Assembly (NCBI GenBank): GCA_022695795.1
Contig: MU404144.1
Location: forward strand, 1 to 64,000
Length of the DNA: 64,000 nucleotides
From: Biscogniauxia marginata
Taxonomy: Eukaryota; Ascomycota; Sordariomycetes; Xylariales; Xylariaceae
Direction: 5' to 3'
In this document: positions 23,354 through 35,310 of the stretch, piece after piece
How the letters are laid out: each line of letters starts with the position of its first letter
Numbering within the stretch: the first letter of the stretch is position 1
The notes under the pieces: model-generated
The model's database searches: none
What the model saw: only the letters and a program-made list of their open reading frames with translations
Told to the model about the DNA's origin: nothing
Made by a program: the position numbers and the translations under genes

Positions 23354-26064
23354 ATGACGTCCGTCGTCCGTGGCACGTCGTTACGAGCCGGCGGCGCCTG
23401 CGTGCGCTGTCGCAAGGGCAAGACTAAGTGTGTCTATGAGAACGGCCGCGCGCCCTGCAAGAACTGTGCAAAGGGCATGCACGAATGTTATCTTCCGTCG
23501 GAGAGCATGGCTCACCATCACGGTCAATCTCCTGCGAGACCTCCTCGTCCCAGAGAGAGTTTGCCTGGCGAACGAAGCGTGTCGGCCACCAGCGACCGGC
23601 AGCCTACCACCTCCGGTCCTGTCCTGCCGCGTAGCTTGCAGTCTAATACCGACAAGTAAGTCGTCGACCTCTTTCTTTTTTCTTCTACTCCTTAGTCCTT
23701 TTCTCGTTGTGCTTTCCCTCATGTCGCTATCCGTGCCCACCCTCCCGTTCAGTCTGTGAGCTCCGACCGTGATTCCCGGCCTCCAGTCAGGTGTTGTCTG
23801 GATCGGCGGTTCTCGCTGGTGCTAGGCCAAACTGAGCGTTAGGCCACCCTGACCCTACTCTTGGTGGCTGATGCCGGTTGCCTCGTCTCGTCTCGTCTGG
23901 TCTCGTCTCGTCTCGCCTCGCCTCGGGACCTCCACGACCTTCCAAAAGCTCAATTCTGCTCCGTCTTTTTGCTTTTCCCACCACACGCCCCAACACACGC
24001 CCCCAAATCACACCGCCCTGTCGCCCCCCTCCATCCACACTGGACGCGTATTGATCGGCTTTGCTAACAATTAATCTTCGCTTGTCCCCACAGGCTGACT
24101 CCGGAATTGGTCTCGGAATGTGAGAGGGTCATCAACAAGACCATCCCGTCCTGTGTCGCCTTTCACAAGCCCTCCTTTTTGCAGAAACTCAAGAATGGCA
24201 CGCTCGAGCCAAGCATTGTTAACGGTCTTCTGACCTGTGCTGCACGGTGAGTATCTTAAGTCGCCCTAGTTCATCCACCCCGGAGCATGTCGACCCCCTT
24301 CCCACACGAATGAACCATGCTCTCCGGAGCTGCAGCAGCATTTTGCTAGTGCCTAAAACACATAATTCATTCCCTTGCCGCCAACCCCATATTACCGGCA
24401 TCCTTTCCGGACAAGACCGAAACTCTCCCTAGATCCCGTTGTGTTAAATCGACATCGGTTTTATTTCCCTTTTCCATTCCCGTTTGTTCATTTGCTAATC
24501 ATGCCGTTTTTCCTTGTCTAGGAGTTCTCCCACTCTGATTCGTCGCTATGGAGGGCAGGGAGGTGCCTCGACAGCCTCCGAGCATTTTGCCGTCAAAACC
24601 ATCAATCTGGTTATGCAGACCCTCGATAACCCGAGCTTGGCAGACATTCAGGCTCTTTGTCTCCTGACCATCCATGAATGGGGCAACCGGAATGCTGTCC
24701 GCGCCTACGTCTATCTTGGCCAGGCCTCCCGCATGGCTCAGATGTATCGGGTAATCGCTGTCCACCAGAGCAGGGGCGATCCCGATCAGTTCATCAAGGA
24801 CGAATCTTTCCGCCGGACCCTGTGGCTAATTTACATCCTCGATTGTTTTCTGACTAGTAGCCCCGGTCGTCATCCGGCAGTGTCTCACCATGATGTCAAG
24901 GATGTGCCTCTTCCGTGCCCGGATATGAGTTACAACTTCGGCACCCCCGTCTTCGTTCGCACTTTAGCTGGTAACCCACCGCCCGGTCTTCCGGATGCTT
25001 CCACTCCCTTAACCGAGGTTGGCGAGTTCGGACACATCGTCATGGCCACGCAGGCCTGGCGTAACGTCATCGAGATGCTCACTACGGTAACGCCCACGAC
25101 TTTTTCGGAGGATGATTGCGTCACCCTGGAAGCTGGCATTGAGGCCGTTCGCAACTCGTTGCCCATGCATTTCATCGACAAGCCCGGTCATATCAACCTG
25201 CATATTACTATGGGTAGTGGTTATACCTACGCTATGCTGCACTGCCTTCTTCACTGTGCTACCATCATGGTCAACCGTCGCAGACTTCTACACCTTGTTA
25301 CAAACGAAGGCTTCAATCATGAGACATGGCGCATGGTACCACACGCACACCTCCAGACTGTTGATCGGGTTTTCGCAGCCTCACACAGCGTCGTGTCTCT
25401 CCTCTTAGCCCTTGAAGCGAATGCCGATAAGGACGCTGTCATCAACTTCCCTCTGGTTATGCTGTTTTCGTGTTTCACCGCTTGTTCTACTGTGGCGTGG
25501 TTTAGTTTGAAAGGCCTGACGCCCGGTGATGTGAACGAGACTGCTGAGGCGATAGTTCGTGATGGTATGCGGTTCCTCCAAGATGGTGCGAATATCTGGA
25601 TCTTGGCCGTCCCTTGGTATCGTCACCTATCGGTCATGGCGAAAGTTCTGCGCAACGGAGATAGAGATGCAAGCCGGACGGCGCCTGAGCCTGCGGCTAC
25701 ATCAGTAAAGGATGACACGTCCAGTCAACCTGACAACCCCCCTGAGAGCATGGATTACGAGCGGCACTCGTCGGTCAACCCGCAAGAGTCAGCGGAGAAT
25801 AGGGGTAGTGAACCACCTCGGAAGTCTGGATTTACCACCATTAACGGAGGGTCGGCCGGCGTGTCGACCCCGGCAACGGCAAGTCCGCCTCCGGCACAGC
25901 CAAAAGCGGAGTCTCCCGTACCATCGTCGTCTGGTGACCAGCCGGCCGAACCCGCGGCGAGCTCGGCAGGCAATGACATGACGGCAGCCGAGTTATGCCT
26001 CGCCTTCGAACGACAACTGTTGGAGCTGGACGACCTTGCAGCCTTCATGGGTGGTGGTGTATGA
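23354..26064 (+). CDS. Zn2Cys6 fungal transcription factor
   Basis: A nuclear DNA-binding regulator with three exons (23354-23655, 24094-24246, 24522-26064) encoding 665 residues. The binuclear zinc cluster has cysteines at residues 16, 19, 26, 35, 38 and 45 (C-x2-C-x6-C-x8-C-x2-C-x6-C), in CVRCRKGKTKC and CKNCAKGMHEC. A Pro/Ser-rich linker follows. The middle region has the Fungal_trans look (CVAFHKPSFLQKL, IQALCLLTIHEWGNRNAVRAYVYLGQASRMAQMYRV, RRTLWLIYILDCFLTSSPGRH). The C-terminus is disordered (Ser/Pro/Glu) and ends with an acidic helix (LCLAFERQLLELDDLAAFMG). The target pathway cannot be read from sequence. Intron 1 (about 438 nt) carries a TCTCG-type tandem repeat at about 23883-23925. 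The ATG at 23354 is chosen because the upstream in-frame stretch is CT-rich leader. Confidence 0.9.
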
Positions 26065-27094
26065 GCTCTTCTCGTCTGGCCCTTCTACTAGCCTCTTTTT
26101 TACTGCCCAGTATAAGCCGTACTGAACGACACAGGTGTACGTTTAGTGGGAATGGATTCAAGGTTTTTTTCTCTGGCCTGGTGTTTTTTTTTTTTGGAGT
26201 TTTGGGTCTTCCCGAGTGGGTTTCATTTGACATTTCTCATGATTTCCATTGTCTCCGAAGCTACTAGCATTGTGTCGGATGTTGTTAGTTTTGATAGCAG
26301 CTAGGTGATTTAAGGCAGGATGGCTTTTATTCGTGAGCTGTTTATTGCCGGCGCGGTAGAAGGGAATCGTGATGTTATGGTCAAGATGGGTGTATGTGCA
26401 ATTTGAATTATTTGATTGCCTCACAGGCGGGTCATCGCTTCGGGATGCGCGGGATCAAGCATACACAACAAGATACAGAAAGGATGGGCCTGTGGACTTG
26501 AAAAGTTGCCGGGAGTGTGAATTTTTACGTTCGCCATACGGAATGCATGGCAACAAGCACACTCGCCGCCATTGAATAGGCGTGAGGCCTTCGGCGTTGA
26601 AGAGAACTTGTACTATACATGATAAATGCTTCGTGTGCCAAATTACTTTGCTATATGTTTGTTTGTATGAAGAGCAAATCATTGTTTCACCGTGGGAGTT
26701 GATTGTCATTCACTTGACTTGATTAAGGCAAAGATCAACATAGATCCATATGTATCAGAAGTGGAATCCAGGTAAGTACCTAAGGTAGGTATCACTCGTG
26801 AGTTGAATGGAAGAGAGATATAGAGGAGGGCTGAAAATAGGTGGGGGTCACGTGCACGGGAAAATTCGGTAGCCCACGTCGACATTTTTAATTTCTAGTG
26901 TACCAGTTGATTGCTTTGCCACATACTGTAGGCTTAGTGTTACGACTCTGTAGGAGATTACTTTATATTATTCTCACATCGAGTATGTAGGAATAAACAG
27001 ACATCTCTATCGGATTCTGTGTGCCCAGAAGTTTGTAGCTATCGGCACACATGCTGAGGTTCAACATGCATAATCGGGAGTGCCAGCAAATGAG
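26065..27094. other. Intergenic
   Basis: About 1 kb between the regulator's 3' end and the methyltransferase start. It contains an ACCTAAGGTAGGTA word near 26777. No coding frame has protein-like composition. Confidence 0.45.
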
Positions 27095-28735
27095 ATGGAT
27101 TTGTTGGACCAAGATGTTAGCCCGACACGAGGCACAAAACGGAAGTATTCTGGTGGTCAAGCCATGTTGATGGACTCATATTTTCGACTCGATGCTCTTT
27201 CAGGGCTCAATACTGATCATACAAGACGTCGAATAGGTGGTCATAAAGACGAATATCATCAACACCCTGTCACCCCTCATATGGCAAAGGATCAACGCGA
27301 AACTCCAAACGCGATAGAGAGGTACCGAAATGACGGCTACTACAAAAGGCTTTACCGTACGGAACTGGACTTCCGTCTTCTCGGGCAGCAAGACCAGGAG
27401 TTCGGTGCCGTGCTGGAGCGCGATTCACACCTCAACTTCAATAACCCTGTGGCAGTCATGCAACTCACCAAAACTTTGCTGAAACTAGACTTCGGGCTAA
27501 AGATCGAGCTACCAATGGATCGGCTCTGCCCTCCTGTACCGAATCGTCACAACTACATCCTGTGGCTGAAGGACCTCCTTGACAGCTCCGCATCATCATA
27601 TTTGGACCAGTATGACCCCACTCGACAGGTAACGGGCCTCGACATCGGGACCGGAGCAAGTCTGATCTATCCGCTCCTAGGCTGTGCCCAGCGGCCATGG
27701 TCGTTCATTGCCACCGACGTAGACCCGAGATCCTTGTCATATGCTCGCAAGAACGCCGAGCTCAATAACTACCAGTCGAGGATTCGCGTCGTCGACCGTA
27801 TCGTCACTGACTTACTCATTCCCCTAGACGAACTAGGTGTAGATACTATCGACTTTGTCATGGTCAACCCTCCGTTCTACGTATCGGATTCAGAGCTCCA
27901 GGGTCTAGCAAGGCAGAAGTCCCGCCCGCCCAATGGTGCATGCACTGGTGCACCTATCGAGATGGTCTGCGAAGGGGGGGAGGTCGGTTTCGTGAAACGA
28001 ATTATCGACGAATCTATGACTCTGAGGGGACGGGTACAGTGGTACACGTCTATGCTCGGCAAGCAGTCGAGTTTAGATACCCTCGTGGATATCCTGAAAG
28101 ACAATTGCATCACGAACTATGCTGTCATGGCATTCATCCAGGGTAATAGGACGCGCCGGTGGGCAATTGGATGGAGTTTTGGCAACCTACGACCTGCTAT
28201 GAGCGCGAGCAGAGGCTTCGAGCCATCGATCGGTAAGGGAATTCTGCCACATCCTACCGAAGCAACCGTTGCTCTGGTCTCCTTATCAAATATTGACCCA
28301 GGGCAATTGTCGAAAGCTATTTGCAACTCCGTGGCAACCTTTGACCTCGTGTCTTGGAACTGGGATGAGCAGCGCCTCCGGGGAATCGGTTTTGCGGGCG
28401 GAAACGTGTGGAGTCGAGCTTACCGGCGCAGAAAAGCCCAAGAGCAAATAAATGCGAGCGTGATGACGGGAGAGACTGGTAAGAATCAGTCTTACGATCA
28501 GCGGGTGTCGTCGATAAAAAGGAGTAAGCATTTCGCAAGCTATGCTTTTGGCTTCGCCATTGTGATAACCCCAGAGCAAGATGCAAATGGAGCTCACCGG
28601 CAGGCCACGGTCGTACTCCGTTGGCTTCAGGGAAATGACTACGCGTTATTCGAGAGCTTTGCAGGTGTCCTTCGAAACACGATTTGTATAGGCGATCTTG
28701 CAAAAGACCCACATCCATCATCTAGGCCTCGATAA
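27095..28735 (+). CDS. METTL16-type N6-adenine RNA methyltransferase
   Basis: An intronless gene of 546 codons. Members of this family (METTL16/YbiN-type, formerly DUF890) transfer a methyl group from S-adenosylmethionine to adenine N6, in eukaryotes of U6 snRNA and some hairpins. An N-terminal region leads into a conserved SHLNFNNPVAVMQLTKTLLK block. The SAM-binding glycine motif is LDIGTGAS (residues 182-189), the catalytic tetrad NPPF is at 258-261 (MVNPPFYVSDSEL), and CEGGEVGFVKRIIDES is also typical. The C-terminal half has lower conservation. The first in-frame ATG is 27095. An earlier GTG at 27080 is not expected to start a eukaryotic protein. The assignment is strong; substrate identity is from the family. 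Confidence 0.9.
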   Translation: MDLLDQDVSPTRGTKRKYSGGQAMLMDSYFRLDALSGLNTDHTRRRIGGHKDEYHQHPVTPHMAKDQRETPNAIERYRNDGYYKRLYRTELDFRLLGQQDQEFGAVLERDSHLNFNNPVAVMQLTKTLLKLDFGLKIELPMDRLCPPVPNRHNYILWLKDLLDSSASSYLDQYDPTRQVTGLDIGTGASLIYPLLGCAQRPWSFIATDVDPRSLSYARKNAELNNYQSRIRVVDRIVTDLLIPLDELGVDTIDFVMVNPPFYVSDSELQGLARQKSRPPNGACTGAPIEMVCEGGEVGFVKRIIDESMTLRGRVQWYTSMLGKQSSLDTLVDILKDNCITNYAVMAFIQGNRTRRWAIGWSFGNLRPAMSASRGFEPSIGKGILPHPTEATVALVSLSNIDPGQLSKAICNSVATFDLVSWNWDEQRLRGIGFAGGNVWSRAYRRRKAQEQINASVMTGETGKNQSYDQRVSSIKRSKHFASYAFGFAIVITPEQDANGAHRQATVVLRWLQGNDYALFESFAGVLRNTICIGDLAKDPHPSSRPR

Positions 28736-30257
28736 AGACGCCAAAAACTTCGAAAGAAGTTTAATCAATCCCATAATTCACAAGGGAACATCTCCCTGCA
28801 TAATGAGTGTAGATAGCACCCACCGTAGCTATCCACATCCAACCGACGATGAAATGATCATTGTCAACATCAACAGGTGAAATTCAACGTGGCATCGGTA
28901 ATAGTGACGTCGAATAACATGTTTCGCGGCATCTTTAAGGATCAGTCTCGTTAGATTTAGTGACATCTCTCAAAACATTACTGGCTGATCAGAGAAAGTT
29001 GTGTTGCACTAGGACTTTAGCTTGGTCGTGGCATCGGCGTGTGTCATGTTCCAAAAAAAAAAATTTTGTAGTGCAACTATAAGCGGATGGGGTCAAATAC
29101 GGGACGAGACGGGACAAGAGGCCCGCTCCCGCTCCCTCTACCGATGTACTGCATGTATGTATGTTGGTGGGGTTATTCGTATATCTGAGTTCTAACGAGT
29201 CTTCAATTAGGTAGGTACTACTGTCTGGCCATTGACCTATTGTAGCTAAGAGGATACCAAGTTATCGTACTAGAACTACTTGTCCTAGACACTCTCTCCC
29301 CCCCCAGTATTGCAAGACAACCTCGCATGCATATTGGTTGACATCGGCTAGAGTTACGAAATCGCTCAGGACCAGTGGTAAGGCTTGAATAAGCTCACGC
29401 TACACATGTACTAACATATACTCCATCCACTTGAGTTCCTAAACTACCGCAACAGTGTATAATTATTGTCCCTGGATATTGAAGTGAATCCATTTCAACT
29501 AGCATTTGAACATGACAGGGTTTCTCAATAAGTTCCGCTATGCAGACAAGATCGACTAGCAATTGTAGCCTCATGGGATCTTCCAACATTGTAGAGATGT
29601 AGAATGTTGAGGATTTATATCTTTTTAACCTATGACGGCGACAAGCAAGGCCAAAGCGTTGCTGACGATCAAACGATGGATCGGATCTGAAAAAGAGCAA
29701 ACGATGAACATGTCTTGCGTTGCGTCGCATTGATTTACTTTCGTTACAAATTATTGTGGGAATCGCTCTATCTAAACTTGGATCACCCTGGCGTTGAAAC
29801 CCCCTGAAGGTGAAACCGAAACAAAGGCCTAGTTTTGGAGACTATCGTGGTACAGTCGCACGTGGAAGCAAGGGTATTAACCCCCATTTTGACCCCTGTT
29901 CCCGAGTTTGAGTTGCTCGGACACCGGTTCATCACGCCGATAAAAGGGTTATATATCTATATTATAGTTCGGCAAGACATTCACCTAGCTTACAAGACCG
30001 TGACAACGCCTGTAGAGGTTAAGTGCAACTTGGCAGACGGGTAAGGAAACACCACTATTGTTTCTCATTGTTTCTCGTCTTAGATGAGATTCGGATGGGT
30101 GGAGACGAATGGTTACCTTCCAGGGGTTAGACAGTCCTATCATAAGATCGTCAGAATTTCCAGGGGATTATATTCAAGATGATCGCCCGTTCGTGAGAAG
30201 GGTCTGATATCTTTTCATCTGAAAACAACGTGGTTCTCTGACGAGCCAGCGAGAAAC
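28736..30257. other. Intergenic
   Basis: About 1.5 kb with only short unconserved frames. There is a run of nine A then TTTT at 29054-29068 and a C-run near 29300. It lies upstream of the rhodopsin-domain gene and presumably contains its promoter. Confidence 0.45.
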
Positions 30258-31738
30258 ATGGCAACCGAGTCTTCACCGCCCGAGGCCCTTCCTGGCGGCT
30301 GGAATCCCCAGTTACCATTCAGCGGCTCTCTCCCTCAGGACACCAAGGGGGGAGTAGCTATCGGCAGCGCGGTCTTATGTATACTTGTCGCAAGTACTGC
30401 TGTGTCATTGCGATTATATACACGGTTATTTATGGTTGGTGGAGCTGGTGTTGATGATTGGATGGCGACACTGTCTATTGTGAGTATTTACGTTGAACTA
30501 AGCATCATGGGTCATCATGAGCGTTTGGCTCATATTTCTTGCAGGTATGTCTCATCGGCTTAGGAATTAACCAGATCCGCAATGTCGATTCTGGACTTGG
30601 AAGCCACATTTATAATCTTGATTTGCCTGGGGCGCTAGTTGATTTCACTCGTGTATGTAATGTCTTTCCACCTAGTATAATGAACTCTAAGCTAACTACT
30701 AGTATCGTGAATAGGATTTCTGGTTTAGCCTGCTATTTTTCAATATCACCTTGTTCTTTGTCAAGATGACATTCCTATTCCAGTACTATCGGGTAGTGGC
30801 ACAGGTGCCAAAACTCAGAATCGTTTATATCGCATCTATGATCCTCGTTGGGGGTTGGTCGATTGCCCAAGTCATGATCATCAGCTTCATATGTATGCCA
30901 ATTGAAGGATTTTGGGACCCCAAGGTGGATGCAAAATGCTTGAACAGCCAGAGCATTCAAGATCTGAACGCGATTGGCAATATCGTTACGAATTTCATGG
31001 TGCTCATACTCCCTCTACCAGTGCTCTTGCGCTTAAGTTTACCACCTGCTCAGAAATGGGCATTGGTAGGAGTGTTCTCCCTCGGTTTCCTGTAAGTTTA
31101 CTTGAATCACCAAATCTCATACGTGAATTAGTTGAAATGCCTTATCCACTAACACAAACTGCAGTACGTGCATCATTTCCATCTTACGACGAATATTAGG
31201 GCTTATGTTTACCAATGACATGACTTATACTTCGGTTGAGATAGCAGCCTGGTCGATGGCAGAGGCCGCATCCGGAATTACTTGTACAGTTTTACCTACA
31301 CTAAAACCACTTCTTAGCCGGTGTTTGCCGTCTCTAAAGTCGAGAATCCAGAGGCTTTCTGGCGAGCAGAAGCTGCACGACTATCAGGCAAGCACGCAAG
31401 TTAGTCGAAAACACTCTGCTGCCAGCGGGGATGGGCATTCGTCCAGGGAGGGGTCAGTTTCCGAGCCACCAGAATCGTGGGGTCACTGTGATCGCCACCG
31501 GCCACAATTTATGAGACCTCCCACGCCGCCACCTAAGGATGTACCCTGTCATAGGAAGTCTCCGGAGTACCGAGAGAAACAAGGAATGCTGTGGCCAGTG
31601 GGGATGAACACGACGATCGTGGGAGGTGATGGGGCTCTCTCGCGACCTTCCTCAGATGTCGGTGACTTGAATGTACCGAAGCATGTCGCCATTAGAGTTC
31701 GGAGGGACCTCAGGATAGAGTCCTTACATACCCAGTAG
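30258..31738 (+). CDS. Rhodopsin-domain integral membrane protein (PTH11-like)
   Basis: A plasma-membrane seven-helix protein of the large fungal rhodopsin-like/SAT4 family, which includes PTH11-type surface sensors. The four exons are 30258-30479, 30545-30652, 30715-31091 and 31165-31738 (426 residues, all phases compatible). The first helix (VAIGSAVLCILVASTAVSLRL) is followed by the family signature GAGVDDWMATLSI. Later helices include FWFSLLFFNITLFFVKMTFL, IVYIASMILVGGWSIAQVMI and NAIGNIVTNFMVLILPLPVL, plus an RRILGLMFTNDMTY loop. The last 130 residues are a Ser/Pro-rich cytosolic tail. No CFEM domain precedes it. The ligand is unknown. Confidence 0.88.
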
Positions 31739-32391
31739 TTTACAGAAAACGTAACCGTAATGGAAAAGGATAAATCAACCAAAGATTCTATGGCCTGAAG
31801 CTTATCAATGCTGATGAACACATCGAGTTGCATCAGTACATAATAGGAAGCCCATGTAACTACGACTACAATGTGTAGGGGTAATAATCGTACCTAGAAC
31901 AAGCAGCTAATAGGGAGAAGGTAAGATGCTAGTTGTTCTTTGTATAATTAGTAATTCCCCAATCATGGTATTTGCATCAGACAAAATCCCCCGTCCCCCC
32001 AACATGCTGCACCGGCCGACGACGGAAGACTGCAGAAGTGGGGGAAAGCAAGGCGAGAATGGGGGAGGCATAATATCGACTTGCACGAGGCAACCATGAC
32101 CTGGAAAATTAGCTAGACATACGTCTTAGACTTGGAATCGTGTAATCGTGTGCAGCCAGTTGAACACTTGACTCCGACACGGACAGGTCGAATGAAAGCA
32201 AATGTCCCATCAAACGTGGTAACAGGCAATGAACACCCAAGCAGAATCGGATCAGGAATCGAGCAATAGGTGTCGTCGTCATTGGTATAATCGAACGCCG
32301 AAACTGTCGGGGATACCATAGCAGCGTAGGAGCATTGCACGTCCAGTCGAGACTTCTACCCACCAGATGAGGCTGCAACAAATCCAACGCA
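31739..32391. other. Intergenic / promoter of the flavoprotein gene
   Basis: A 650-bp spacer between two plus-strand genes. Minus-strand frames between 32109 and 32609 overlap the start of the next gene and have no recognisable character. No clear regulatory site. Confidence 0.4.
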
Positions 32392-34901
32392 ATGTATCCG
32401 AACAATAGACGAGATGAAAACGGCAAAGCTAGGCAACACAAGGAGGAGGAAATTCGACATAACCCTGAAGTCTGCATAATTGGAGCTGGCCCTACTGGGC
32501 TTATGCTCAGTGTCTTATTGGCAAGATTTGGCATTGACGTCGAGATCATCGATGAACGAGGAGAACAAACCTCAACTGGCCGCGCCGATGGCCTACAACC
32601 GAAGACCATCGAGACTCTACGTCAACTCCGGCTTGCGGACGATCTTCTACGAAAGGGGGCGAAGATCTATGATATCTGCTTTTGGAAGGCTACAGCCAAC
32701 GAGCCGCTGAAAAGGACTTCACGAGCATGTCACTAGTAAGCTGATTTTGGAGTTCTTTATTGCCCCTTGTAGCCTGTCTCACGAGTAAAACATGCATATT
32801 CTGGCTTGTTGTATGAGCTTTTGCTCCCGAGACATGTTTTACGGTTTAACAACAGTCCAAATATAGGAATTACTGACTCCTGTTTCTGCAGCCCATCAGA
32901 AGTTGTTGACTTGTTAGACAACTACATCCTCCTAGTCCATCAGGGCATGGTTGAAGAGATTCTTGTGGAAGATCTCCGCGGGCGTGGAACCTATGTGAAG
33001 CGGGATATCCGATTCGAAGACATTAACCGACAACACGAAGGGTATTTACCAGAGGCTGTGTGCAAAGTTGGCACAACCGGCGATAAGCAGACAATCCCAG
33101 CAGAGTACGTTATCGGATGTGAGTTAGGGCTGACAACTCCCACAAGAAGGTAAAGCTCATATAAATAGGTGATGGCGCTCATTCCAGGGTAAGGGGCTGT
33201 ATACCGGATTCCTACTCTGCTGGGAAGTCTAGTGAGTCAATTTGGGGTGTTCTCGATGGTGAGCTCATCACGAACTTTCCCGATCTTTGGTCAAAGGCGG
33301 TTGTCTATAGTGAGGAGCAGGGCTCTATTCTTATAATCCCTCGAGAGCGGGGTATGACACGATTCTACATCGAAATAAAAGTAGGGACGGAGAGCATCAA
33401 ACTACGAGAGCTTGGTCAAGAGTTCCTGATGCAAAGAGCCAAACAGATACTGGCGCCTTACTCGATTGAGTGGCGGACAGTAGAATGGTTTGGCAATTAT
33501 CAAATTGGGCAAAGAATTGCGAATAAGTTCGCTGATCCACATTTGAGGGTATTCATTGCTGGGTAGGCCTCACTAGTCAAGAGTTGATGTGATCTCTTGA
33601 AAGCTAACACTGCCTAGCGATGCTAGCCACAGCCACTCGCCCAAGGCGGCCCAAGGAAGTACGTCAATTTTGAAGCTATTTGCTATATCATACTCTCTTT
33701 GTTCTGGACTTCATAGTATTTTCTCCTGAGTCTCGGCGATCAATGACTCTCGCAATAGCTTTTTCTTGCAAACAAGAACTTGGGACCTGTGGTTACTAAC
33801 AAAAGCCTTACAGTGAATACGGGCATACACGATGCGTGGAATCTTGCATGGAAATTGAACCTCACAATCAGAGGCCTGGCGAAACCAGCTCTACTTGAGT
33901 CGTATGAGCTAGAACGCCAAAAGATTGCGCACGATCTCATCAACTTTGATTATGAACATGCCAATTGGATTTCTAGTGGCGATGCAGAAGCACTAGCCAA
34001 AAACTTCAAGACAAACGTGCGGTTTATCTCAGGTGTTGGTGTCGAGTACGAAGAAAATGTGCTTAACCAACCTCAGAAATTCGGGGAAGAAGAAGGACTG
34101 AAGATAGGTTGTCTCGTTCCTCCTGCTAAGGTGACTCGGTATATCGGTAAGTCTTCTCATAAGCTTGGTAGTAGTTTTTGACCTGGGGATTGTATCAAAC
34201 CTACCTTAGGTAGCTTAACAGGATAGATTCAAAGTTCCCTAGACTGTGTCTGCGTGCTAACCAACCCTAGACGCCAATCCTATCGATATCCAGCTCGATA
34301 TTCCAATTCTTGGCCAATTTAGAGTATATTTTTTTGTTCCGGATGTACATAGGAGCTTCTCATTCCTGGAAACTTTATCCACGGCGGTGTTGGGACAAGA
34401 ATCTTCTCTTGCCCGCACCACCCAATTGGCTGCCGCAAGTTACGCAGACAAACCACGACCTCTAACTACAGATGATGCTTTCGTCAGACCAGAGAGATTC
34501 ACGGGTGTCAGCCAGCTTATGACATTCGCTTTAGTTAGTGGGTACATTTGTCTTCATAAATGCGTGTCACGACAATATGAGCAATCTTCCTGACAGGGAA
34601 TTCGTTTTTAGCAACGATGGAGAAAACAACTATCGAAATTACAGACCTCCCAGAGTTATTTGTTCGAAGCGCGTGGACCTTCTATCTAGATGACGTCCCC
34701 AATCTAGACACGCGTAAAGACACCTGTACTAGCAAGTGGGTTGGTACGATGAAGAATGAAGAGGTAGCGATTCTAAATGTGCGCCCCGATGGCTATGTTG
34801 GATCCTTTAGCAAGTGGAATTCCTTGGATAAGGAGGCTGGCCCGGAAGCGGTGGAATGGCTAACTTCATACTATGATGAATTTCTAGTCGCTAAGAACTA
34901 G
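32392..34901 (+). CDS. FAD-dependent phenol 2-monooxygenase-like hydroxylase
   Basis: An NAD(P)H- and FAD-dependent aromatic hydroxylase of the phenol hydroxylase/MhpA group; the substrate is not readable. It has seven exons: 32392-32735, 32892-33118, 33169-33562, 33618-33658, 33814-34146, 34271-34537 and 34597-34901, joining in phase to 636 residues, normal for the family. The motifs are [20 protein letters not shown] (GxGxxG at residues 31-36) and [27 protein letters not shown] (DG motif) spans intron 2. [32 protein letters not shown] spans introns 3 and 4. The C-terminus is a thioredoxin-fold-like domain ([27 protein letters not shown]). Without splicing the locus looks broken; with it the frame is intact. 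The sixth donor (GTGGGT at 34538) is the least certain. Confidence 0.85.
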
Positions 34902-35100
34902 GGTACTTAAACTCGCGAGCTAGGAACTAAGGAGCATATGGAATAAGGTCTATTGAGCTTACTCCCTCACCTACCTAAAGTGGGTAAGAAGCTCCCTATA
35001 TATAGGCGCTACCCAGCTAGGGTGAGCAGTGGTCACATGACCTGAGATGCGAGGAGCGCCATACGTGAATAGCCTCATCGGCGACAGTTGGGTAATAATA
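34902..35100. other. 3' flank before AT island
   Basis: Normal-composition DNA up to about 35090, followed by an abrupt change to AT-rich RIP-like sequence. Confidence 0.5.
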
Positions 35101-35310
35101 TACAGAATTCGAAGGAATTAATTATATATTTTAATAGGGGTTTAGATATTATTTACGTGATAATCTCTTTATATAACTTTATATACTTAATTATAATAAC
35201 GTTACTTTTAATTTATTTAAATATAATACTTTATAAATATATTATAAAAATAAGCTTATAAATGAAATTTTATAATTATTATACTTTTAATTATTAAAAA
35301 TTATTTATAT

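Noticed and set aside
27080..27094. GTG start for the METTL16-type gene
   Set aside because: Non-ATG starts are not expected here and an in-frame ATG follows five codons later.
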